Translations under genes and position numbers: made by a program
Notes under the pieces: model-generated
Databases searched by the model: none
What the model saw: only the letters and a program-made list of their open reading frames with translations
What the model was told of the DNA's origin: nothing
Source: Candidatus Manganitrophus morganii
Lineage (GTDB): Bacteria > Nitrospirota > Nitrospiria > SBBL01 > Manganitrophaceae
NCBI GenBank assembly: GCA_021651055.1
Contig: JAJHOH010000001.1
Coordinates: 1,488,001 to 1,552,000 of the forward strand
Length of the DNA: 64,000 nt
Direction of reading: 5' to 3'
Shown: piece after piece, positions 7,731-15,720 of the stretch
Layout: the number at the start of each line of letters is the position of its first letter
How positions within the stretch are numbered: the stretch's first letter is position 1

Positions 7731-9182
7731 ATGCGGAATGCGGAGAGCGAAGCGCGGAGCAAAAGCCCTTCCGGCTTTTTTTATTCCGCACTCTCTCCTC
7801 TGCTGTTTCCTCTGCTGATCGCTCTTCTCTTCACCCTCTCCGGTTGCAAAGGGGAAAATCAGCCCTCTCCTCCCGAGCTTCCGGCCAATGTAATCAACCT
7901 GTCCAACACCGAGGCTCTCTCCATCGCGCCGGATAGTGCTGCGTCCGGAGAGACCCTGTATGTCGTCTGGCAGGAGCATGTCGGCGGTCAGAACATGGAG
8001 GTCTTCCTCTCCCGTTCCGGAGACGGCGGCGCCACCTTCGGCGCACCGGTCAATGTTTCTCAGACCGCCGTCTTCTCGGGCAATCCCCAGATCGCCGCGT
8101 CGGGGAATTTCGTCCATATCGTCTGGGAAGAGACGGTTCCAACCAACGTCGAGGCCAATGAATTCGACATTTTTTACAGACGCGGCGAAGATGTGAACGG
8201 CACATTCACCTGGTCTCCTCCTTTAAGTGAGACCGGCTTGAGACTTTCGAGTCCGACTCAGAATTGCAGAAACAACACCGAAACGCCGGGGGACGATCCC
8301 TGCCCTTCGCAATTACCGACCGTTGTTGCTTCCGGCGCGAACGTCTTCGTTGCATGGGGGGAATCAACCATTTATCAGTTCGAGATCGATAACTCACTCA
8401 ATCCTCCCTCCAAAACATTTCGGATCATCAACTCGGAAATTCTACTAAGGAGATCGACAGACGATGGAACCACATTCGATCCAACGATCTTCACCATCTC
8501 AGGCCCAAAGGATGACAGCACCCTCTCCCCTTCATTTGCCCCGACCCTGGCCGCAACGGCAGACGAAGTCTATATCGCCTGGGAAGACGTGCCGCAGCCT
8601 CAGCCTTTACCGGTAGCGCATTCAAAAGTTTTTTTTAGAAAGCTATCCGATCCGCTCGGTTCGTCTTTCAGTCCCCCTCTCAGTCAGCAAGCCAGGGTCC
8701 TCTCCGGTTTCATCAAGGGGTCGAGCCGGCCGAACCTGGCCGCAGAAGGAAACCAGGTCTATCTGGTCTGGGAGGGCTCTCCTGAGCAGTGTCCCGCGGG
8801 CCAAGACAGTACCGCCATTGATCCTTCGACCCGGTCGGAAATCCTTCTCGTTCAATCAGACAACCAGGGTGATCAATTTAGTGATGCAAACGATTGCGCT
8901 CAGAGCAATTTTTCGAGCACAGCCGGCCACTCCAATAGTCCTCGGATCTCTATATCGGGATCATCTGTCTATGTCGTTTGGATGGAGAGCACTCCCGACC
9001 TTGCAGGGATGGCATTTAGAAAATCAGAGGACGGCGGGGATACATTCAGCGCTTCTTCCAATATCGAGACGGCAGGCTCCGCAGCGAACCCGAGCATTAT
9101 CGCCGCCGCGGATGGGACCTTGTTAGCCTCCTGGGAGGATGCAACCCTCGGCAATCTCGAGATTGTCTTTGCTCGAGAATAA
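7731..9182 (+). CDS. Secreted lipoprotein with sialidase-like/BNR repeats
   Basis: A 483-residue exported protein. A hydrophobic stretch and lipobox LFTLSGC suggest lipidation at about residue 39. The mature part repeats the pattern SGDGGATFGAPVNVSQTA...ASGNFVHIVWEE, with later copies DDGTTFDPTI, DNQGDQFSDA and EDGGDTFSASSN, as in BNR/Asp-box propellers. No catalytic triad of a true sialidase is evident. The first 15 codons coincide with a GC-rich palindromic sequence, so the true start could be a later non-ATG codon. It follows the dehydrogenase by 11 bp and ends at a strong terminator. Confidence 0.8.
   Translation: MRNAESEARSKSPSGFFYSALSPLLFPLLIALLFTLSGCKGENQPSPPELPANVINLSNTEALSIAPDSAASGETLYVVWQEHVGGQNMEVFLSRSGDGGATFGAPVNVSQTAVFSGNPQIAASGNFVHIVWEETVPTNVEANEFDIFYRRGEDVNGTFTWSPPLSETGLRLSSPTQNCRNNTETPGDDPCPSQLPTVVASGANVFVAWGESTIYQFEIDNSLNPPSKTFRIINSEILLRRSTDDGTTFDPTIFTISGPKDDSTLSPSFAPTLAATADEVYIAWEDVPQPQPLPVAHSKVFFRKLSDPLGSSFSPPLSQQARVLSGFIKGSSRPNLAAEGNQVYLVWEGSPEQCPAGQDSTAIDPSTRSEILLVQSDNQGDQFSDANDCAQSNFSSTAGHSNSPRISISGSSVYVVWMESTPDLAGMAFRKSEDGGDTFSASSNIETAGSAANPSIIAAADGTLLASWEDATLGNLEIVFARE
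7759..7784 (+). repeat. Terminator-like hairpin inside the 5' end of the lipoprotein gene
   Basis: An AAAAGCC / GGCTTTT stem followed by a T-run lies about 30 nt inside the annotated reading frame. It looks like an intrinsic terminator for the preceding dehydrogenase gene. Confidence 0.5.
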
Positions 9183-9197
9183 TCACCTCAAGAATGC

Positions 9198-9230
9198 AAA
9201 AAGGCTGGGATTTCTCCCAGCCTTTTTATT
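9198..9230. terminator. Bidirectional intrinsic terminator
   Basis: A perfect 13-bp stem (9198-9210 with 9215-9227), four-base loop, with an A-run on one side and a T-run on the other. It lies between the convergent lipoprotein gene and panB and should stop transcription from both. Confidence 0.92.
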
Positions 9231-9269
9231 TCATCCGACTCAATCTTGTAAATAAGCCTTTCGAGCGTT

Positions 9270-10070
9270 CTACTCGTATCCCTCTTCTTCCGTGGGAAAT
9301 TTGCCCGACTCCACATCCGATTTGTAGCGACGGACCGCCTCGGTAATCGTCGAGGTGAGGTCGGCGTAGCGGCGGACGAACTTGGGATGGAAGCGGGTGA
9401 AGAGGCCGAGGAGATCGTGCAGAACAAGGACCTGGCCGTCGCAGTGAGGACCCGCGCCGATCCCGATCGTCGGGATTTTAATCGATTGAGTGATTTTCTT
9501 CGCCAGGGAAATCGGAATCCCCTCCAACACTAACGAGAAAGCCCCCGCCGACTCGACCGTCTTGGCGTCTGCGAGGAGCTGCTTGACCTGAGAGGTCCCT
9601 CGTCCTTGAACCTTGTATCCCCCCATCCGATGAACTGATTGCGGAGTCAATCCGATGTGCGCCATGACCGGAATATCGTGGCGCGTCAGCACTTCAATCC
9701 GATCGGCGACCCGCACGCCTCCCTCCAGCTTCACCGCCGCGGCGCCCCCTTCCTTCAGGAACCGTCCGGCATTCCGGATCGTCTCCTCAATGCTCGCCTG
9801 ATAGGATAAAAACGGCATGTCGCCGACGACCAAGGCCCGCTTCGCGGCCCGGGAGACCATTCGGGTATGATAAATCATCTGATCCAGCGTCACCGGAAGG
9901 GTGCTCTCCTCCCCCTGAACGACGATCCCGACCGTATCCCCGACCAAGAGAATGTCGATCCCCGCCTCATCGATCAGCTTGGCGAAGGGGAAATCATAGG
10001 CCGTCAGGACGGTGATCTTCTCCCCGTTCTCTTTTTTCTCGCGAATCCGGGGAACCGTGATTTTATCCAT
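9270..10070 (-). CDS. panB: 3-methyl-2-oxobutanoate hydroxymethyltransferase
   Basis: PanB transfers the one-carbon unit of 5,10-methylene-THF to ketoisovalerate to make ketopantoate, the first step of pantothenate synthesis. Signatures include [23 protein letters not shown] (metal-binding Asp), [24 protein letters not shown] and the catalytic-site [12 protein letters not shown]. Length (266 aa) is typical. The start overlaps the end of the metF-like gene by 8 bp. This fits the folate context, since PanB consumes the FolD/MetF substrate. Confidence 0.97.
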   Translation of the reverse strand: MDKITVPRIREKKENGEKITVLTAYDFPFAKLIDEAGIDILLVGDTVGIVVQGEESTLPVTLDQMIYHTRMVSRAAKRALVVGDMPFLSYQASIEETIRNAGRFLKEGGAAAVKLEGGVRVADRIEVLTRHDIPVMAHIGLTPQSVHRMGGYKVQGRGTSQVKQLLADAKTVESAGAFSLVLEGIPISLAKKITQSIKIPTIGIGAGPHCDGQVLVLHDLLGLFTRFHPKFVRRYADLTSTITEAVRRYKSDVESGKFPTEEEGYE

Positions 10071-10983
10071 TCGCTCCTCCGGCGGCCTTTTTTAACCCGG
10101 GACCTTTGGGCAAAAGCCCCGCCCGTTCCAAGATCACCGGGATCTGCTCCTCGGCGCCAATCGCCATCAGATGAATCCCGTCGCATTTCCTTCGGATCGC
10201 CTCGATCAGCCCGAGCGCAATTTCGATCCCTGCCTCCAGTTCTCCCTCTTTTCCGGCCCGCTCCAGCTTTTGGACAAAGCGCTCCGGCACGCGGATCCCG
10301 AGATGCTCCGTCACATAACGAGCCATTTTGAGAGAGCGGAGGAGGAGAACACCGGCGAGAATGTTGACGTTCGACTTCCGGGCCTGCGCCATGAATCGTT
10401 CGAAACGGTCAGGCTGAAAGATCGCTTGCGTTTGAAAAAATCGGGCGCCGGCCTCGATCTTTTTTCCGAACTGCATCAACGCCGGCTCCAGCGGTTCCGC
10501 TTCCGGCGAGACCGCCGCCCCCGGAAGGAGAGAAGTCCCCCCCTGGATCGGTTTCCCGGTCATCTCCTTTCCTTCGTTGAGGCTGCGGACCACCTGGAGA
10601 ATCTCCACCGATTCGAGATCAAAAACCGCCTTCCCCTCTTTTTGATTCCCCATGGAGAGATCGTCCCCCGTCAGGCAGAGGACATTTCGAATATCGAGAA
10701 TATGTAAACCGAGGAGATCGGACTGGATGGCAAGCCGATTCCGATCGCGGCCGGTGATCTGGCAGATCGGATCGTGCCCCATATCGAGGAGGATCTTGCT
10801 GAGCGCCAGCGGGCTGGCGTGCAGGGTCGCCGCCGGATTATCGTTTACGTTGACCGCATGGACCTTTCCCAAGAGCCGCTGCGCGTGATTGCAGAACCCG
10901 CCAATATCGGTTCCCTTTGGCGGCAAACACTCCGCCGTTAAAATAAACTCTCCCGATTCCAGCGCTTCTCTGAGTGTCTTCAT
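10063..10983 (-). CDS. metF: Methylenetetrahydrofolate reductase family protein
   Basis: A TIM-barrel flavoprotein of 306 residues that interconverts 5,10-methylene-THF and 5-methyl-THF. The N-terminus [16 protein letters not shown] with the conserved Glu, the [10 protein letters not shown] segment (catalytic-site region) and NVLCLTGDD are typical, as is [11 protein letters not shown]. No cysteine-rich MetV partner is present nearby. It belongs to a four-gene one-carbon operon with fthC, folD and panB and overlaps panB by 8 bp. Confidence 0.9.
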   Translation of the reverse strand: MKTLREALESGEFILTAECLPPKGTDIGGFCNHAQRLLGKVHAVNVNDNPAATLHASPLALSKILLDMGHDPICQITGRDRNRLAIQSDLLGLHILDIRNVLCLTGDDLSMGNQKEGKAVFDLESVEILQVVRSLNEGKEMTGKPIQGGTSLLPGAAVSPEAEPLEPALMQFGKKIEAGARFFQTQAIFQPDRFERFMAQARKSNVNILAGVLLLRSLKMARYVTEHLGIRVPERFVQKLERAGKEGELEAGIEIALGLIEAIRRKCDGIHLMAIGAEEQIPVILERAGLLPKGPGLKKAAGGANG

Positions 10984-11017
10984 AAAGCCCTTTGCCTTTC
11001 TCCGGCCGCGTCTCCCC

Positions 11018-11872
11018 TCAGGCTTTTTCCTTCTTCCACTTCGCAGACTGAAGGGTATTTAAAAGAAGCATGGCGATCGTCATCGGACCGACCCCGCCCG
11101 GCACCGGCGTGATCGCCCCGGCCCGCTCCTGGACCGGATCAAAATCGACATCGCCGACGATCCGGCCGTCCGGAAGGCGATTGATCCCGACATCAATCAC
11201 CACCGCGCCCTCTTTCACCATTTCCTTTTTTACAAATTGCGGCTTGCCGATCGCCGCGATCAGGATATCGGCCTGGCGGCAGACCTCGGGTAAGTTTTTT
11301 GTCCTCGAATGGCAGATCGTCACCGTCGCATGGTGATGAAGCAGGAGCAGCGCCGCCGGTTTTCCGACGATATTGCTTCGTCCGACGATGACCGCATTCG
11401 CTCCGGCGATCTCGACTTTAGAAGCAAGGAGAAGCTCGATGATGCCGAGCGGCGTGCAGGGGACGAACCCCTTCTCGTTGGCCACCAATTTCCCGACATT
11501 GATATAATGGAACCCGTCGACATCTTTCTCCGGAATCACCGTATCGAGCACCTTGCGCTCGTTGATCTGCTTCGGCAGGGGAAGCTGAACCAAGATGCCG
11601 TGAATTTTCGGGTCCTGATTGAGGCGCTCGACCAGAGAGAGCACCTCGGCCTCCGTGGTCTCCTCGGGAAGGTGATGCTCTTCCGAATAAATCCCGACCT
11701 CTTCACAGGCCTTTCGTTTGTTTCGAACGTAAATTTTCGAAGCGGGATTCTCTCCCACCAGGACCGCCGCCAATCCGGGCCGATCGCTCGGACCGAGTTT
11801 TTCGACCTCGGTCTTCACCCGGGCGCGGACTTCCTGCGCAATCGCCTTTCCGTCAATTCGTTTCGCCGGCAC
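11018..11872 (-). CDS. folD: Bifunctional methylene-THF dehydrogenase / methenyl-THF cyclohydrolase
   Basis: FolD catalyses two steps between methylene-THF and 10-formyl-THF. The catalytic Tyr-Lys region is seen as [17 protein letters not shown], followed by [12 protein letters not shown], the nucleotide-binding [14 protein letters not shown] and the C-terminal signature [15 protein letters not shown]. Length is 284 residues. It overlaps the upstream fthC gene by 20 bp. Confidence 0.97.
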   Translation of the reverse strand: MPAKRIDGKAIAQEVRARVKTEVEKLGPSDRPGLAAVLVGENPASKIYVRNKRKACEEVGIYSEEHHLPEETTEAEVLSLVERLNQDPKIHGILVQLPLPKQINERKVLDTVIPEKDVDGFHYINVGKLVANEKGFVPCTPLGIIELLLASKVEIAGANAVIVGRSNIVGKPAALLLLHHHATVTICHSRTKNLPEVCRQADILIAAIGKPQFVKKEMVKEGAVVIDVGINRLPDGRIVGDVDFDPVQERAGAITPVPGGVGPMTIAMLLLNTLQSAKWKKEKA

Positions 11873-12461
11873 TTTCGTCTCCCTGAATGTATATCGTTCT
11901 TTTTTCTGTCATGATCAGATCAACCGGATGATCGGTCTCTTCAATTGGAAGCCGATTGAGCACCTGAAACTCAAACGCCACCCCGACTTTCCTCCCCCTT
12001 GCCGAAGAAAGAAGCCGATCATAATACCCCCCCCCAAACCCCAGCCGATTCCCCGTCTCATCAAAAGCCACTCCCGGAACGACCCACAGTTCGACCTCCT
12101 TCGGATCGACCTTTTTCCGGTATTCGAGCCGCGGTTCGGAAATGCCATAGGGACCGGGCTGCAACTTGGAGGGATGAAGTTCGATCAGCTCCGAAAGGGC
12201 CAACGACTTTGTCTCCGGTTGAACGAGAGGGACCACAACCCGCTTCTTCATATGGAGCGCCTCCCGGATCATCTCGTCGGTCTGAACCTCCGCAGCCATG
12301 GCCAAATAGAAATGGATCGTCTGCGCCGCGTTGAATTCAGAGGAAGCTAAAAATCGCTTTGCGATCTCCCCGCTTTTAAGCCGACATTCCTCGGAGGAGA
12401 GCGCCTTTCTCCGGAGAAGAAAACCGGCCCGAATCTCCTTTTTATCCGTGAAATGGCCCAC
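11853..12461 (-). CDS. fthC: 5-formyltetrahydrofolate cyclo-ligase
   Basis: This enzyme uses ATP to convert 5-formyl-THF to 5,10-methenyl-THF, salvaging the storage form of folate. Motifs include the N-terminal basic [15 protein letters not shown], the [14 protein letters not shown] segment, [26 protein letters not shown] (phosphate-binding glycine loop) and the GVAFEFQ strand. It is the first gene of the one-carbon operon, behind a promoter at 12488-12515. Confidence 0.93.
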   Translation of the reverse strand: MGHFTDKKEIRAGFLLRRKALSSEECRLKSGEIAKRFLASSEFNAAQTIHFYLAMAAEVQTDEMIREALHMKKRVVVPLVQPETKSLALSELIELHPSKLQPGPYGISEPRLEYRKKVDPKEVELWVVPGVAFDETGNRLGFGGGYYDRLLSSARGRKVGVAFEFQVLNRLPIEETDHPVDLIMTEKRTIYIQGDESAGETN

Positions 12462-12487
12462 ATTCGCAACCTCTGCCCGTTTTTCAG

Positions 12488-12515
12488 GTTATCAGGTCGC
12501 CGTTTCGATTGTCAA
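12488..12515 (-). promoter_or_regulatory. Putative promoter of the fthC-folD-metF-panB operon
   Basis: On the minus strand a perfect TTGACA is followed after 16 bp by GATAAC. The promoter ends 27 bp before the fthC start. Confidence 0.55.
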
Positions 12516-12638
12516 GGAATTTGACCTGCTTGAGGTTCGTTCAGGGATGGGAAAGGCGTTGCAGCTTTCGGGTCTCTCCTGAGCTACCACAGTGGTATAT
12601 CGACAAGACGATCGCGATTTTCAAAACGGAAATCTCAA

Positions 12639-13514
12639 TTAAGAAGCGGGATTGGGAGGATGGGGGGAGGTTCCGAGAAGGATCGGGTCGAGTAAGCCGG
12701 CCCTCCAAATTTCCAAGAAAACGACGACGATGTTCGGATCGAACTGAGTCCCCGAGCAACGTTTGATCTCCTCAATGGCGCGCTCGGGATCGAGCTGCTT
12801 ACGGTAGGGACGGCTGCTCGTCATCGCATCAAAGGTATCGGAGACGGCCAACAGTCTTCCTTCGATCGGAATCGCCTCGCCGGAGAGCCCCTTCGGATAT
12901 CCCTTTCCATCATACCGCTCGTGATGATAGAGGACATACGGAACCAGCGCTTCCAGAAAATCGATCCCGCGGATAATTTGCTCGCCGATCTCCGGATGGG
13001 CCTTCATCATCTCAAACTCCTCGACCGTGAGCTTTCCGGGCTTATTGAGAACGGCATCAGGGACGCCGATCTTCCCGACGTCATGGAGATGCCCGGCCAG
13101 CTCCAGCACCGCCAATCGTTCCTCCGGCCAATCGAGTAGCTTTGCCGTGAGCTTCGCATATTCGGTCACCCGGTCGGTATGCCCGCCGGTATAGCGGTCA
13201 CGCTTCTCGATCGCCTTGGCGAGCGTGATGGCGGTCGCTCTTTGGCTCTGAATGAGCTGTTCCCTTTGCTGGCGTTCATGCAGATAGCTCTTCCGAAGAT
13301 CTTCAGCATACCGCAACATCTGTTGGTACGCCGTCTCCAACTCTCGCGTCTTGAGTTTTTCTCTCTTAAGAAGAATCTTCAGATCTCGGAGAACATAGGC
13401 GAGCTGCGTTCCGGAATAACCGAATTCTTCCCGAAGGTATCGCTCCAGATCTCGATCGACGGAAGAAAGCTCCCTCGATTCGCCTGGTCTTTGACTGGGG
13501 ATGAAGTTCATCAT
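12639..13514 (-). CDS. HD-GYP domain cyclic-di-GMP phosphodiesterase
   Basis: The N-terminal third is a predicted coiled coil (residues about 40-95, rich in K/E/Q). The HD-GYP domain follows, with GHLHDVGKIGVPDAVLNKPG (HD metal ligands), HPEIGEQI and HHERYDGKGYP. The latter is the GYP motif in its usual HHExxDGxGYP setting. HD-GYP enzymes hydrolyse c-di-GMP. There is no receiver domain in this chain; instead the preceding gene encodes a separate receiver and overlaps this one by 4 bp, so the two probably work as a split response regulator. Two PilZ proteins lie about 4 kb away. Confidence 0.92.
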   Translation of the reverse strand: MMNFIPSQRPGESRELSSVDRDLERYLREEFGYSGTQLAYVLRDLKILLKREKLKTRELETAYQQMLRYAEDLRKSYLHERQQREQLIQSQRATAITLAKAIEKRDRYTGGHTDRVTEYAKLTAKLLDWPEERLAVLELAGHLHDVGKIGVPDAVLNKPGKLTVEEFEMMKAHPEIGEQIIRGIDFLEALVPYVLYHHERYDGKGYPKGLSGEAIPIEGRLLAVSDTFDAMTSSRPYRKQLDPERAIEEIKRCSGTQFDPNIVVVFLEIWRAGLLDPILLGTSPHPPNPAS

Positions 13515-13879
13515 TTTTTTCGGGTTAAGATCTTGCTGACGCAGTCGAGGAGTTCGAGAGGACTGAAGGGTTTGGTGAGGTAGACATTTGCATCGAAGCT
13601 CTTTGCTTCGTTCTCCGAAAGCTTCCCCCTACCGGTCAAGATAATGATGGGGATCGCCTTGGTCCGGAGATCCGACCGAACCTTTTTGCAAACCTCTTCT
13701 CCGCTGATCCCCGGCATCATTAAATCGAGGATCAGAAGATCCGGTCTTTCCTCTAGGCACTTTGCGACTGTGTCGGGACCGTTCTCGGATTCAATGATGT
13801 GGTATTCCTCGCTTTCCAGAGTGCTGTGAATGAGGAGGCGGATCGGGACTTCATCGTCGGCGATTAAGATCTTCTTCAT
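13511..13879 (-). CDS. Single-domain response regulator (receiver)
   Basis: A 122-residue CheY-like receiver starting MKKILIADDEVPIRLLI. The phosphoacceptor Asp is in LLILDLMMPG, the conserved Thr/Lys are in IILTGRG and VYLTKPFSP. The longer frame up to 13927 is rejected because its first codons lie within the promoter (13900-13927) and because a GGAG site sits upstream of 13879. It overlaps the HD-GYP gene by 4 bp, and its cognate kinase is not in the window. Confidence 0.9.
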   Translation of the reverse strand: MKKILIADDEVPIRLLIHSTLESEEYHIIESENGPDTVAKCLEERPDLLILDLMMPGISGEEVCKKVRSDLRTKAIPIIILTGRGKLSENEAKSFDANVYLTKPFSPLELLDCVSKILTRKK

Positions 13880-13899
13880 CGGCTGCTCCGGGTGGAAAA

Positions 13900-13927
13900 A
13901 GGATAACACAAAAGGGTTTTTTGTCAA
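13900..13927 (-). promoter_or_regulatory. Putative promoter for the receiver/HD-GYP pair
   Basis: On the minus strand TTGACA and TATCCT are spaced by 16 bp. The start codon is about 20 bp further on. Confidence 0.6.
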
Positions 13928-13994
13928 CGAAACCGAGCGTGTGATAACAACTTAAGGGTTCACGCGAAGCGGGTGATCCGCGGTGAACTCCGCC

Positions 13995-14023
13995 TTGACA
14001 AGGGATGAAAAAATGATTACGAT
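13995..14023 (+). promoter_or_regulatory. lexA: lexA promoter
   Basis: TTGACA and TACGAT are separated by 17 bp. The predicted transcription start, near 14030, lies just before the palindromic operator, which is the expected arrangement for repression. Confidence 0.7.
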
Positions 14024-14039
14024 GAGGATCGCGCAGGAG

Positions 14040-14055
14040 GTCTACACCTGTAGAC
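14040..14055. promoter_or_regulatory. Candidate LexA operator
   Basis: The 16-bp palindrome GTCTACACCTGTAGAC has perfect 7-bp arms around a 2-bp centre. It lies between the lexA -10 box and the start codon. It is unlike the E. coli (CTGT-N8-ACAG) and Bacillus (GAAC-N4-GTTC) boxes, which suggests a lineage-specific SOS motif. Confidence 0.65.
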
Positions 14056-14069
14056 TTCCGGGGGAAGGA

Positions 14070-14711
14070 ATGGCGGGAACCGCTCTTACAAAACGACAGC
14101 AAGCGATCTATCAGTATCTACAACGCTTCCTGGATGAACACGGGTTTCCGCCGACCCTCCGTGAAATCGCGCGGCATTTCAGGCTGGCCGGACCGATGGG
14201 GGTAAAGAGACATCTCGATACCCTCGTCCGTAAAGGGGTCATTCAACGTCTCCCCGGACAACCGCGAGCGATCCGCATTAAAACCCCTCCCCTTCGGCAG
14301 GGCCGCCTTCTTCCGATTCTCGGCGAAGTCCATGCCGGGCTTCCCCTTCTCTCCGAAGAAAACATGGAGGGAGAGCTCTTGCTCGATTCGATGATCGCCG
14401 CCCGGGAATCGGCCTTCGTCCTTCGGGTGAAGGGGGAGAGCATGATCGACGCCCACATCGTCGACGGAGATTACGTGGTGGTGCAAAAAGAGCAAACCGT
14501 GGGAAATGGGGAGATGGCGGTGGTGCTTGTCGACGGAGAGGCGACGCTCAAGTATTTTACGAAGAGAAAGAAAGAAATCATTTTATCTCCCGCCCATCCC
14601 GAGATGAAACCGATCATTGTTCGACAGGATCAATCGGTTCAGGTTTTGGGAAGAGTGGTCGCCGTATTAAGGATGGTGGATGCAGGCAGTAAAGGAAAAA
14701 AGAACAGGTAA
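14070..14711 (+). CDS. lexA: LexA repressor
   Basis: LexA represses SOS genes and self-cleaves when RecA filaments form. The N-terminal winged helix is MAGTALTKRQQAIYQYLQRF...GFPPTLREIARHF. The self-cleavage site is the Ala-Gly in EVHAGLP, the catalytic Ser is in KGESMIDAHI and the Lys in DGEATLKYF, so the protease is intact. The frame is open from 13983, but the promoter and operator at 13995-14055 and a GGGGAAGGA site place the start at 14070 (213 residues). Confidence 0.95.
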   Translation: MAGTALTKRQQAIYQYLQRFLDEHGFPPTLREIARHFRLAGPMGVKRHLDTLVRKGVIQRLPGQPRAIRIKTPPLRQGRLLPILGEVHAGLPLLSEENMEGELLLDSMIAARESAFVLRVKGESMIDAHIVDGDYVVVQKEQTVGNGEMAVVLVDGEATLKYFTKRKKEIILSPAHPEMKPIIVRQDQSVQVLGRVVAVLRMVDAGSKGKKNR

Positions 14712-15186
14712 GTCCTCATTTCAGGATTATCTAAAACGATTCTCTCTCCGCTACAAGGGAACATCGAAAACAAAAAAGGCCCCCTCCGACTACCTGATCG
14801 AAAGCCCGTTCGGGAAGCTCTTTGCAGTGGTCCTCGAATACGATGCCTCCACGGAAATCCGGGAAAAACTGAAAGAGGCTCAAAAACGGTCGAAACAGTT
14901 CAAGAAGGAGAAAACCCCTTTCATGCCGGTCCTCCACAAGGGGGGTCTGCCCGGTCTGGAACACCGCTACCTTCAGGAAGCCCTTCAGGAGGGACACTTT
15001 CCGGAGCTGAGCGCAATCGCTCTGCTGGAGGGAAGGCCGGGTCAAGAACACCTCCGGATTTTTCACAACCGCTTCGCAAACCATCTCCTCGATCGGCGCA
15101 TCTTCGATCACGACAAGGACAAGAATCTCTTTCTGGCAAAAATCTTTCCGAATCACTTTTTCTGGATTGTCGAAGACGCGATCTAA
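14680..15186 (+). CDS. Unknown basic protein overlapping lexA
   Basis: A 168-residue protein of no recognised family. Its frame overlaps the end of lexA by 32 bp, so it should be co-transcribed and may be SOS-controlled. The first 90 residues are Lys-rich (EIREKLKEAQKRSKQFKKEK). The C-terminal half is better ordered, with LEHRYLQEALQEGHFPELSAIALLEGRPGQEHLRIFHNR and FPNHFFWIVEDAI. No signal peptide or membrane helix is seen. A later non-ATG start that shortens the overlap is possible. Confidence 0.65.
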   Translation: MQAVKEKRTGKSSFQDYLKRFSLRYKGTSKTKKAPSDYLIESPFGKLFAVVLEYDASTEIREKLKEAQKRSKQFKKEKTPFMPVLHKGGLPGLEHRYLQEALQEGHFPELSAIALLEGRPGQEHLRIFHNRFANHLLDRRIFDHDKDKNLFLAKIFPNHFFWIVEDAI

Positions 15187-15200
15187 AGGCGGAGAGTGCA

Positions 15201-15271
15201 GCGATCAGCGGTCAGCTATCAGTAAAGGACGCAAATCTTTATCTTTTCGCTGACGGCTGACCGCTGACAGC
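15201..15271. repeat. Inverted repeat of GGTCAGC-type units
   Basis: The left part (15203-15222) and the right part (15249-15271) are imperfect inverted copies built around CAGCGGTCAGC / GCTGACCGCTG, with an AT-rich loop. It lies between the convergent lexA-operon gene and the MaoC gene and may end transcription or be a dispersed palindromic element. Confidence 0.65.
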
Positions 15272-15276
15272 TTCTT

Positions 15277-15720
15277 CTATCTCCTTCTCTTTACCAGCAG
15301 CGTCCAGCTCCCCTCTTGCACCGTTTCATTCCGTTGATTGAGAACCGCCGCCTCCAGGGTCAGGATGCCCCGATCGGGCTGCCGGCTCGCTCTCTTCTCC
15401 TTCACGATGACATCGGTATGCACGGCGTCACCGATCCGGACCGGCGCGGTGAACTTCCACGCCAAACCAAGAAAGGCGATGACGCTCTCTTCCAAAAGAC
15501 CGAGCCGTACCCAGAGACCCGATGCGATCGAAAGCCCCAGCAACCCATGCGCAATCCGCCCGCCGAAGGGGGTCTTCTTCGCATAGGCTTCGTCGAGGTG
15601 GAGCCGGTGGTGATCTCCCGAGAGATCGGCGAACTGAACAATATCGTTCTCGGTGATTGTTCGCGCCTCGGTGGTAAACCTCTCCCCCACTTCAAAATCA
15701 TCGAAGAACCGGCGGGTCAT
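15277..15720 (-). CDS. MaoC-like hot-dog dehydratase
   Basis: A 147-residue hot-dog protein predicted to act as (R)-specific enoyl-CoA/ACP hydratase. The hydratase motif is seen as FADLSGDHHRLHLDEAYAKKTPFGGRIAHGLLG, with the catalytic Asp and His (ADxSGDxxxxH). The start at 15720 makes an ATGA overlap with the stop of the acyl-CoA ligase; the longer open frame to 15822 lies inside that gene and is rejected. The pair should be translated together. Confidence 0.9.
   Translation of the reverse strand: MTRRFFDDFEVGERFTTEARTITENDIVQFADLSGDHHRLHLDEAYAKKTPFGGRIAHGLLGLSIASGLWVRLGLLEESVIAFLGLAWKFTAPVRIGDAVHTDVIVKEKRASRQPDRGILTLEAAVLNQRNETVQEGSWTLLVKRRR

Noticed and set aside
12462..12638. 6S RNA upstream of fthC
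   Set aside because: 6S RNA genes often precede fthC, but I could not see the long stem with a central bubble here. The region is better explained by a promoter and spacer.
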